In this document: piece after piece, positions 1 through 6,358 of the stretch
Numbering within the stretch: position 1 is the first letter of the stretch
Layout: every line of letters begins with the position of its first letter
Assembly: GCA_964579575.1 (NCBI GenBank)
Contig: CAZOGL010000049.1
Location: 1-11,308, forward strand
Length of the DNA stretch: 11,308 bases
Direction: 5' to 3'
From: CAVEFW01 sp964579575
GTDB lineage: Bacteria > Actinomycetota > Coriobacteriia > Coriobacteriales > Eggerthellaceae
Notes under the pieces: model-generated
What the model saw: the letters and a program-made list of their open reading frames with translations, nothing else
Databases searched by the model: none
What the model was told of the DNA's origin: nothing
Made by a program: the position numbers and the translations under genes

Positions 1-58
1 GTTCGTGAAATTAAGCATTCACCGAAGAATTGATGGAATAAACCTTGCGGAACTGAAC

Positions 59-64
59 TATAAT
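59..64 (+). promoter_or_regulatory. -10 element of the response-regulator promoter
   Basis: A perfect TATAAT lies about 50 bases upstream of the start codon at 114. There is no good -35 at the usual distance: the best upstream TTG-containing hexamer, TTGATG at 30-35, leaves a 23-base spacer, so an activator may be needed. Transcription would start near 71 and give a leader of about 43 bases. Called from sequence match only. Confidence 0.4.
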
Positions 65-83
65 TCTAGTACGCATGACTAGA
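65..83. promoter_or_regulatory. Perfect inverted repeat at the transcription start of the LytTR gene
   Basis: TCTAGT at 65-70 and ACTAGA at 78-83 are perfect inverted arms separated by 7 bases. The dyad begins directly after the TATAAT box and spans the expected transcription start, the position of a repressor or autoregulatory operator. TACGC also occurs twice in direct orientation (70-74 and 86-90), which is of interest because LytTR domains usually bind direct repeats. What binds here is unknown. Confidence 0.3.
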
Positions 84-113
84 TATACGCTATGAACGCT
101 AGAGGAGAGAAGA

Positions 114-845
114 ATGGGTTTAGACGCAGCGATGCTTAAAGCCATCATCGTTGACGATGAGGCACCTGCGCGATCTGAGTTGAAATTTTTGCTTGAGGAA
201 CTTGGCAAAGTGGACGTGGTGGCAGAAGCCGCCAGCGTACGCGAGGCAGTTGAGAAGTTGAAGGAATATCCGTGCGATGTCATGTTTCTCGATGTGAACA
301 TGCCCGAGGCGACAGGTTTGCAATTGGCGGATGCTCTTTGCCACCTGAAGTGCCCTCCCGCGGTTGTCTTTGTTACCGCATACAGCGAGTTTGCTCTCGA
401 TGCCTTCAAGGTCAACGCTGTGGACTACCTTGTGAAACCGGTCGAGTCCGATCGTCTTTCCCAAGCTATCAGTCGCGTGGCTGAGCATGTTGCCCTTCAT
501 GCAAAGGCTCAACGTTCCGAGCGTATTCCGGTTGAGAAGGGCGGGAAGAAGATTCTCGTCGGTATCGACAAGATCCGCTTTGTCATGGCTCGTGATGACT
601 ATGCCTATCTCCAAACCGATACTGATCGCTACTTCAGCACGGTAAGCCTGGCCCAACTCGAAAAGCGTCTCGAAGGCCACGGCTTTTTCCGCGTTCATCG
701 CGGGTATCTTGTCAACCTCTCCATGGTCGAAGAGGTTGAGCCTGTTTCAGGCGGAACGCTTCTTCTTACACTCAACTCGGTGGAAGAGAAGATTCCAGTC
801 TCCCGCCGCAGGGTTTCGTCATTGAAGAGGGCCCTGGGAATCTAG
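114..845 (+). CDS. LytTR-family two-component response regulator
   Basis: This 243-residue protein is a cytoplasmic transcription regulator of the LytR/AlgR type. Residues 8-125 form a receiver domain: acidic pocket D14-D15, phosphoacceptor D60 (in FLDVNMP), switch T88 and conserved K109 (in LVKPV). Residues about 140-241 form a LytTR DNA-binding domain with the typical FFRVHRGYLVNL stretch at 191-202. The length is normal for the family. The ATG at 114 is preferred over the one at 132 because AGAGGAGAG (101-109) is well placed before it. The family usually answers to a LytS-type membrane histidine kinase and often controls cell-wall, autolysis or virulence genes. No kinase gene is in the window; it could lie upstream. 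The gene appears to be transcribed alone, with its own -10 box and a strong terminator after it. Family assignment is secure; signal and targets are unknown. Confidence 0.95.
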   Translation: MGLDAAMLKAIIVDDEAPARSELKFLLEELGKVDVVAEAASVREAVEKLKEYPCDVMFLDVNMPEATGLQLADALCHLKCPPAVVFVTAYSEFALDAFKVNAVDYLVKPVESDRLSQAISRVAEHVALHAKAQRSERIPVEKGGKKILVGIDKIRFVMARDDYAYLQTDTDRYFSTVSLAQLEKRLEGHGFFRVHRGYLVNLSMVEEVEPVSGGTLLLTLNSVEEKIPVSRRRVSSLKRALGI

Positions 846-864
846 CTTGAATAACAAGAGAGGG

Positions 865-893
865 AGGGGCGCACGCGAGCGCCCCTTTTCTTT
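865..893 (+). terminator. Intrinsic terminator after the response regulator
   Basis: GGGGCGC (866-872) and GCGCCCC (879-885) form a perfect 7-bp GC stem with a 6-base loop. An A-T pair extends it at the base (865 and 886), and TTTTCTTT (886-893) follows. It lies 20 bases after the stop codon. This is a textbook rho-independent terminator. Confidence 0.9.
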
Positions 894-903
894 CGCCTCA
901 ACG

Positions 904-916
904 TTCAACGCTTGAA
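904..916. repeat. Palindrome just before the pgi ribosome-binding site
   Basis: TTCAA (904-908), CGC, TTGAA (912-916) is a perfect 5-bp dyad with a 3-base centre. Its right arm touches the Shine-Dalgarno AAAAGGA (915-921). It could be an operator or a weak RNA hairpin affecting pgi translation. A dyad this short can arise by chance. Confidence 0.25.
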
Positions 917-927
917 AAGGAATTTTG

Positions 928-2631
928 ATGATTGTTGCAAACATGGAAAAGCTCTATCCCTCAGCCAAGGTTCTTGTCCGTGATCGTGTCGCTAGCAGGC
1001 TGAATGCCAAGGATGATACGCTGTACTCGTTCGACGAGAACGCGCAGGAGTTTGCCAAGAATTTCATGGGTTGGGTCGACCTTGCCGAAAACCCTCCTTA
1101 CCCCATTGCCGAAATCCAAAAATTCGCAGATGAGGCGGTCGAGGGGGGAATCGAGACCGTATTTTTGATCGGCCAAGGTGGAAGCACCCAGGCTCCGATG
1201 ACTTTGACAAAGTACAACAAGATCGACCGCAATCGTGTCGACTTCAAGACCCTTGACTCCGACTCCCCGGTCCGTCTACGCGGAACGCTTGTGGGAGAGA
1301 CCTTCGAAAATGCCCTAATCCTCGTTTCGTCAAAGAGCGGAGGCACCCTCGAGCCACGCATGATGTTTAGTGCCGTGCGCGACGTGATGAGGCAATCGAT
1401 GTCCGAGGAGGAGATCGTCCGCCACCTCGTTGCCATCACCGATCCTGGTTCCAACCTCGAGGCGCAGGCCAAGAGGGAGGGATGGCGTGCGGTGTTTAAC
1501 GGCGAGCCTACGGTCGGCGGCCGTTTTAGCGCTCTGTCCGTGTTCGGTCTTCTCCCCGCGGCGTTGGTAGGCATCAACCTCGAGAGCTTCATCGCTCAAG
1601 CTGCAGAGGCGGAGCGTGCATGTAGCGAGGATTCCATCGATAACCCTGCCATCACCCTTGCCGCCTTCCTGTACGACAACTACGTGCTCGGGCGCGATAA
1701 GTTCAGCTTCCTTACCCCGAAACGTGGCCGCGTTCTCGGCCTTTGGATCGAGCAGTTGGTTGCTGAGTCTTTGGGAAAGGGAGGCGAAGGTATCCTTCCC
1801 AACATCGAGGTCGATACCCTTGTCTTGGCAGACGACCCGGGCGATCGCAGCGTCATCATGTATCAGACGAAGAACGACCTGTGGGACGAGCGCAAGAACT
1901 TTGAGATGAGTCTTGCTTATGTCGATCAGCGAATTCCGCGTCTCAATTACCGCATAGAGTCTGTGGAAGAATGCGCGGACCATTTTGTCATGTGGGAGTA
2001 CGCCGTCGCCATGTGCGCGTATCTGATGAAGGTTTGTCCCTTCGACCAGCCTGATGTCCAATCGGCAAAGACCGAAGTGCTCGATATCCTCAAAGAGGGT
2101 ATGCCGGAGCCGACATTCCAAGAGACCTTTCTTGGCGGGGTCGACATGGGCATGGCGGAGGTGCGCGTCTCCCCCTGTCTGGGCGAGTGCGAGACAATCG
2201 ACGGTGCGTTGCGCGCCCTGTTTGGAAGCATACAACCAGGCGACTTCTTTGCCCTAAACGCGTTCTTGCCGTTTACGGGAGAGGGTCGACGCGAGGCGCT
2301 CGAATCGATTCGCCACGTTGTCGTTGAGAGCAAGGGTGTTGTCTCTTGTCTCGAAGTCGGTCCCCGCTATCTCCACTCCACGGGCCAACTTCACAAGGGA
2401 GGTCCGAATAAGGGAGTGTTTTTAATCTTGTCCGCTGACGAGTTGAAGGACGTGCCGCTTGACGAGGATTGCAAAAGCCTTGGCAATCTTGCGAAGTCCC
2501 AAGCGGTTGGCGATTGGCGCGTTCTCGCCTCGCGCGATCGACGGGCACTCCATTTGCACCTTCCGGACAATTCCGGCGTTACGCTTCGCGCGCTTTCCCA
2601 GCTTGTTGTCAAGATTTTGATGGGGGAGTGA
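928..2631 (+). CDS. pgi: Glucose-6-phosphate isomerase (stand-alone, transaldolase-fusion lineage)
   Basis: This 567-residue cytoplasmic enzyme interconverts glucose-6-phosphate and fructose-6-phosphate in glycolysis/gluconeogenesis. It has two SIS-type sugar-isomerase halves. Visible motifs are the glycine-rich GQGGST (82-87), phosphate-binding SKSGGT (135-140), VGGRFSAL (196-203), the acidic VAESLGKGGEG segment (278-288) and the late STGQLHKGGPNKG segment (484-496). The last motif and the overall shape match the isomerase half of bifunctional transaldolase/glucose-6-phosphate isomerases rather than E. coli-type Pgi. No transaldolase part is present, and the frame upstream of the start is only the short intergenic gap after a terminator. 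The ATG at 928 is chosen because AAAAGGA (915-921) is correctly spaced; a TTG at 925 would add one residue. The stop overlaps the hypF start, so the two are probably co-transcribed and translationally coupled. Confidence 0.93.
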   Translation: MIVANMEKLYPSAKVLVRDRVASRLNAKDDTLYSFDENAQEFAKNFMGWVDLAENPPYPIAEIQKFADEAVEGGIETVFLIGQGGSTQAPMTLTKYNKIDRNRVDFKTLDSDSPVRLRGTLVGETFENALILVSSKSGGTLEPRMMFSAVRDVMRQSMSEEEIVRHLVAITDPGSNLEAQAKREGWRAVFNGEPTVGGRFSALSVFGLLPAALVGINLESFIAQAAEAERACSEDSIDNPAITLAAFLYDNYVLGRDKFSFLTPKRGRVLGLWIEQLVAESLGKGGEGILPNIEVDTLVLADDPGDRSVIMYQTKNDLWDERKNFEMSLAYVDQRIPRLNYRIESVEECADHFVMWEYAVAMCAYLMKVCPFDQPDVQSAKTEVLDILKEGMPEPTFQETFLGGVDMGMAEVRVSPCLGECETIDGALRALFGSIQPGDFFALNAFLPFTGEGRREALESIRHVVVESKGVVSCLEVGPRYLHSTGQLHKGGPNKGVFLILSADELKDVPLDEDCKSLGNLAKSQAVGDWRVLASRDRRALHLHLPDNSGVTLRALSQLVVKILMGE

Positions 2632-5003
2632 TTTCCATAGAAGCGCTTAACCTGCATGTCAAAGGTTTGGTACAAGGGGTGGGATTCCGCCCCTTTGTCT
2701 ATCGTGAGGCAAAAAAACGTCGCATAACCGGATGGGTTTTGAACGCCATTGACGGTGTTCATATCCATGCGGAAGGTGACGGTGACGAGCTCGATCGTTT
2801 CACGCTCGCTGTCGCCGACGAGGCACCGGTCGCCGCTCATGTCAGCGAGGTGAATATCGAGGAGTGTTGCGTGGAGGGGTTCGAGGATTTCGAGATTCGC
2901 TTCTCTGATGCCAGCGAGTCTGAGCAATCGACGCTGGTCTCCCCCGATATCGCTACGTGCGCGGAGTGCGAGGCAGAGCTGTTCGACCCCGAAAATCGCC
3001 GTTATCGCTACCCGTTTATCAACTGCACGAATTGTGGCCCTCGGTTTACGATCGTCGACCACCTTCCCTATGACCGAAAGGCGACCTCCATGGCCACCTT
3101 CGAGATGTGTCCGGAGTGTGCTGCTGAGTACGCCAATCCCGCCGACAGGCGTTTTCATGCCCAACCAGACGCTTGTTTCGAGTGTGGTCCCTCCCTGTCG
3201 TTTCGCGTGTTGAGAGAAGGCGCTTGTGATGGCATTTCGTGCGATCGTGCCACGTGTGACGGCGTTGTTTGCGATGGNNNNNNNNNNNNNNNNNNNNNNN
3301 NNNNNNNNNNNNNNNNNNNNNNNNNNNNNNNNNNNNNNNNNNNNNNNNNNNNNNNNNNNNNNNNNNNNNNNNNNNNNAAGGCTTTTGCGGTGATGGTGGC
3401 AAGTGCGGACGATGCAAAGAGTGTATGTCTCGTGAGCGATGAGGAACAAAACCATTTGGAAAGCGCTCGACGCCCGATCGTCCTGCTTCGCAAAAAAAAG
3501 AATGCGGCAATTGGCGCAGGGGTGGCGGACGGACTTACCGAGCTTGGCATCATGTTGCCCTCAACGCCCCTTCAGTTGCTGATAATGCATGACTTTGCAA
3601 AAGCGGGTGGTCGCATGCTTGTCATGACTTCGGGTAACCTCCATGATGAGCCGATCGTCATCGACGATGAGGCCGCCGTCGCAAAGCTTGGTTCCATAGC
3701 TGATGCCATGGTGGGCAACAACCGCCCCATCTTGAGTCGTTTCGACGACTCGGTCGTCCGTTTGATCCATGCGGGCAAGGCAGGAGAGTTCTTGCAGGTC
3801 ATCCGCCGTGCTCGAGGCTTCGCTCCGTCCCCCATCGTCATTCCTGGAAAAGAGGGACCTGCGGGACCGGTCGTTCTTGCGACGGGCCCGGAGCAAAAAA
3901 GCACCCTGACGTTGTTGGAGGGTCGCCGTGCGTTCGTGTCGCAACATATCGGCGATTTGGAGGATGCGGATACCTATGATGCTTGGCTTGAGGCAAAAAG
4001 TCGCACCGAAAGCCTGTTTGGCGCAAAGCCTGCTGTGGTTGCTGCCGATATGCACCCAAGTTATCTCTCCACCCAGTGGGCGGACGGACAAGACCTCCCT
4101 GTTACCAAGGTCCAACACCACCATGCCCACGTTGTTGCCGTCCTTGCCGAAAACGGCATCGAGGACGCTGCTTGTGGTATCTCCTTCGACGGGACGGGTT
4201 TTGGTGTTGACGGAGCGGTTTGGGGTGGTGAGGTCCTGCTGAGCAACCAGACAGACTATGAGCGTTTTGCCAACTTCGTCTACCTGCCCATGCCTGGCGG
4301 AGCTGCGGCCATCAAAAATCCTTTACGCATGGCTTACGGCATGCTTTGGGCGTTTGACCTGTTGGAGCATGAGGGCGCTCGCGGCGTTCTCGAGCGTTTA
4401 GGTGATACGGCAGACATGCTTGACCAAATGATCGAGAAAGGGGTCAACACGCCGCAGACCTCATCGGTTGGTCGTCTGTTTGACGCGGTTTCGGCTCTTC
4501 TCGACGTGTGCGTCTCCCCGAGCTACCAAGGGGAAGGCGCGGTGCTGCTCGAGGCGGCCGCCGCGACGGCAGAGGGTGATCTGGGAGAGCGGGAGGCCGC
4601 GCAACAACGCTATGCGGTCGACGTCATAAAGAACACCGCCTCCGGGAAAAGCACTGCCCACGATACATCCGTGGTGTTGTTTGACGCAGCTCCCACCGTT
4701 CGGGCGATTCTTGACGACATGGTCGACGGGGTCCCTGTGAATGAGATCGCCTATCGTTTCCACGAGGCGATGGTGGGCGTGGTTGTCCAATCCGCCGTCT
4801 TGGTAGATGCGGTCTACGGAATCAAGACGGTGGCGCTTTCCGGCGGTGTGTTCATGAACCGATTCCTCATGGAGCACGCCGTGGAGGAGTTATACGAGCG
4901 CGGGTTCATCGTTGCCGTGAGCCGCGAGTTGCCGCCTAACGACGGCTCGGTGTCCTTTGGGCAAGCTGTAGTAGTATGGAGACGAGAGATACAAGGAGTG
5001 TGA
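2628..5003 (+). CDS. hypF: Carbamoyltransferase HypF, NiFe-hydrogenase maturation (interrupted by an assembly gap)
   Basis: HypF turns carbamoyl phosphate and ATP into a carbamoyl group and passes it to the C-terminal Cys of HypE, the source of the cyanide ligands of the NiFe-hydrogenase iron. Domains in order: acylphosphatase-like (about 1-95, VQGVGFRPFV with R21 and N39); two zinc fingers, C111/C114/C133/C136 and C161/C164/C183/C186; a YrdC-like domain, of which only the part from 3378 on is seen (KAFAVMV, LVMTSGN, NNRPI and RFDDSV segments); and a Kae1-like domain with HHHAH (about 497-501 if the 100 N are counted) and SGGVFMN near the end. The start is GTG at 2628, which overlaps the pgi stop as GTGA. 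An upstream extension of the frame merely runs through pgi. The Shine-Dalgarno is poor (a G-run almost touching the GTG), suggesting coupling to pgi. Counted length is 791 residues with the gap, close to E. coli HypF. The true length is uncertain. Confidence 0.95.
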   Translation: MISIEALNLHVKGLVQGVGFRPFVYREAKKRRITGWVLNAIDGVHIHAEGDGDELDRFTLAVADEAPVAAHVSEVNIEECCVEGFEDFEIRFSDASESEQSTLVSPDIATCAECEAELFDPENRRYRYPFINCTNCGPRFTIVDHLPYDRKATSMATFEMCPECAAEYANPADRRFHAQPDACFECGPSLSFRVLREGACDGISCDRATCDGVVCDXXXXXXXXXXXXXXXXXXXXXXXXXXXXXXXXXXKAFAVMVASADDAKSVCLVSDEEQNHLESARRPIVLLRKKKNAAIGAGVADGLTELGIMLPSTPLQLLIMHDFAKAGGRMLVMTSGNLHDEPIVIDDEAAVAKLGSIADAMVGNNRPILSRFDDSVVRLIHAGKAGEFLQVIRRARGFAPSPIVIPGKEGPAGPVVLATGPEQKSTLTLLEGRRAFVSQHIGDLEDADTYDAWLEAKSRTESLFGAKPAVVAADMHPSYLSTQWADGQDLPVTKVQHHHAHVVAVLAENGIEDAACGISFDGTGFGVDGAVWGGEVLLSNQTDYERFANFVYLPMPGGAAAIKNPLRMAYGMLWAFDLLEHEGARGVLERLGDTADMLDQMIEKGVNTPQTSSVGRLFDAVSALLDVCVSPSYQGEGAVLLEAAAATAEGDLGEREAAQQRYAVDVIKNTASGKSTAHDTSVVLFDAAPTVRAILDDMVDGVPVNEIAYRFHEAMVGVVVQSAVLVDAVYGIKTVALSGGVFMNRFLMEHAVEELYERGFIVAVSRELPPNDGSVSFGQAVVVWRREIQGV
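3225..3277 (+). repeat. 15-bp tandem repeat encoding Cys-Asp-x-x-x units, cut by the gap
   Basis: Three complete 15-base units (3225-3239, 3240-3254, 3255-3269) and the first 8 bases of a fourth (3270-3277) follow one another exactly in frame. Each starts TGT/TGC-GAT/GAC, giving CDGIS, CDRAT, CDGVV and CDG. The array lies in the hypF linker just after the second zinc finger and stops at the first N, so its true copy number is hidden. The third positions vary between units, so this is not a recent perfect duplication. Confidence 0.8.
3278..3377. other. Assembly gap of 100 N inside hypF
   Basis: Exactly 100 undetermined bases, a common scaffold placeholder for a gap of unknown size. The flanking hypF frame happens to stay open across it, but this depends on the arbitrary 100 and says nothing about the real length. 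The missing piece should hold the start of the YrdC-like domain, including the usual KGxGG-type segment of HypF. Confidence 0.95.
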
Positions 5004-5010
5004 GAGAGGT

Positions 5011-5259
5011 ATGTGTCTAGCAATTCCCGCGTTGATCGTTTCCATCGACGAAGACAGGCTTGCCACGATTGACATCATGGGTGTGACCCGCACCGCCAGC
5101 ATCGATTTGACCCCGCAAGCGAAGGTCGGCGACTACGTTCTTGTTCACGCCGGTTTCGCGATAGAGGTGGTTGACGCCCAATATGCGCAGGAGACGATTG
5201 ACCTTATCAAGGAGTTTCCTGATTTGGTGGGCGACGAACTTATTGCGGCGGCGTCATGA
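5011..5259 (+). CDS. hypC: Hydrogenase maturation chaperone HypC
   Basis: This 82-residue HypC/HupF-family protein carries the hallmark N-terminus MCLAIP; the Cys left at the N-terminus after Met removal (C2) holds the iron unit. A GDYVLVHAGFAI segment (about 40-51) is also typical. HypC forms a complex with HypD on which the Fe(CN)2CO group is assembled, and then delivers it to the hydrogenase large-subunit precursor. It starts 7 bases after hypF. AAGGAG (4993-4998) and GAGAGG (5004-5009) lie upstream, neither at ideal spacing, consistent with coupling to hypF. The stop overlaps the hypD start (ATGA), fitting the HypC-HypD partnership. Length is normal for the family. Confidence 0.96.
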   Translation: MCLAIPALIVSIDEDRLATIDIMGVTRTASIDLTPQAKVGDYVLVHAGFAIEVVDAQYAQETIDLIKEFPDLVGDELIAAAS

Positions 5260-6335
5260 TGGACCTCAATGCTTTCAAAGACCCGGCTCTTGCCCAAGGT
5301 CTGATTCAGTCTATTGAAAAATTGGCGCCAGAGAGCTGTACGCTCATGGAGGTGTGCGGCACACACACCGTCTCCATCGCGCGCAACGGTATTCGCGACC
5401 TTATGCCTGCGGGTGTCAAGCTTGCGAGCGGACCGGGGTGTCCGGTGTGTGTAACCTCGAACAAGGATATTGACACGGTCATCGCTTTGTCGAGGGTCCC
5501 CGGGGTCACCATTGCGACCTTTGGAGACATGACACGCGTCCCGGGTTCGACCTCGAGCCTCTTGGCGGAACAGGCGGACGGACGTGATGTGCGTATCGTC
5601 TATTCGCCATTGGACGCCCTGACTCTTGCAAGCGCCCATCCCGAGACCGAGGTCGTGTTTGTGGGTGTTGGCTTCGAGACGACAACCCCCCTTGTCGCGG
5701 TTGCGATAAAGCGTGCCGCTGCCATGGGTCTCAAGAACTTCAGCGTCTTCGGCGCGCACAAGAACATGCCGGGCGCGTTGGAGCAAATCATCAACGATCC
5801 CGAACTTAACGTTGATGCGCTTATTCTTCCTGGCCACGTCAGCACCATCATCGGTGTCGAGCCGTATGTTTTCCTCGCGGAAAAATATGGAATCCCTGGT
5901 GTTATCACGGGCTTTGAGCCTGTTGACATCCTGCAGGGTATCGCCATGATCATGCGCCAGCTTCATGAGGGACGCGCGGATATCGAGATTGCGTATGCCC
6001 GCGGAGTCATGCCGGAGGGAAACCCTGTTGCCCGCGCCGCTATCGACGAGGTCTTCGAGACCTGTTCCAGCACCTGGCGCGGACTCGGTGAGATTCCTGG
6101 ATCGGGGTATCGTATCCGCGAGGAGTTTGCCGCTTTCGATGCGGTGCGCAAGTTCTCTCCCGATGTTGAGCCGACCCAAGACCCCAAGGGGTGTCGTTGC
6201 GGGGACGTGCTTCGTGCCCATATGGCGCCCAACGAGTGTCCTTTGTTCCGCCGCGTCTGTACGCCTGAGAACCCCGTTGGACCTTGCATGGTTTCCAGTG
6301 AGGGAAGCTGTGCGGCCTACTATCGTTACTACTAG
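5256..6335 (+). CDS. hypD: Hydrogenase maturation iron-sulfur protein HypD
   Basis: This 359-residue cytoplasmic scaffold works with HypC and HypE to attach CN and CO to iron for the NiFe-hydrogenase active site. Conserved segments are all present: MEVCGTHT (31-38, with C34), GPGCPVC (59-65, with the C62/C65 pair), FGDMTRVPG (89-97), GFETTTP (139-145), the FGAHKNMP and LPGHVS segments in the middle, and a Cys-rich C-terminus (C313, C315, C328, C335, C344, C352) that supplies the [4Fe-4S] ligands. It starts at an ATG overlapping the hypC stop; the next codon is also ATG (5259), so the first residue is ambiguous by one. Nothing suggests loss of function. The next gene is not hypE, which often follows hypD, so the operon is split or hypE lies elsewhere. 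Confidence 0.96.
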   Translation: MMDLNAFKDPALAQGLIQSIEKLAPESCTLMEVCGTHTVSIARNGIRDLMPAGVKLASGPGCPVCVTSNKDIDTVIALSRVPGVTIATFGDMTRVPGSTSSLLAEQADGRDVRIVYSPLDALTLASAHPETEVVFVGVGFETTTPLVAVAIKRAAAMGLKNFSVFGAHKNMPGALEQIINDPELNVDALILPGHVSTIIGVEPYVFLAEKYGIPGVITGFEPVDILQGIAMIMRQLHEGRADIEIAYARGVMPEGNPVARAAIDEVFETCSSTWRGLGEIPGSGYRIREEFAAFDAVRKFSPDVEPTQDPKGCRCGDVLRAHMAPNECPLFRRVCTPENPVGPCMVSSEGSCAAYYRYY

Positions 6336-6358
6336 CATTGCCACTGGAGGCATATGTC

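Noticed and set aside
1..33. Possible tail of an upstream gene (frame ending in TGA at 31-33)
   Set aside because: Only ten codons are visible and a second frame is also open to 82. Nothing identifies either as coding.
1330..2235. Long open frame on the - strand opposite pgi (about 300 codons)
   Set aside because: It lies entirely within a securely identified pgi, has no ribosome site or recognisable motif, and is explained by the G/C bias of the opposite codons.
2469..2627. Upstream in-frame extension of hypF from an ATG inside pgi
   Set aside because: These 53 codons overlap the conserved end of pgi and look like no protein domain. HypF homology begins at the acylphosphatase domain right after the GTG at 2628.
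3225..3277. CRISPR or mobile-element repeat
   Set aside because: The units are 15 bases, contiguous, without spacers and in frame within hypF, so this is a coding tandem repeat. No transposase, integrase or terminal repeats occur in the window.
5145..6353. Open frame of about 400 codons on the - strand opposite hypD
   Set aside because: HypD on the + strand has every family motif over the same bases. The antisense translation shows no domain and is a composition shadow.
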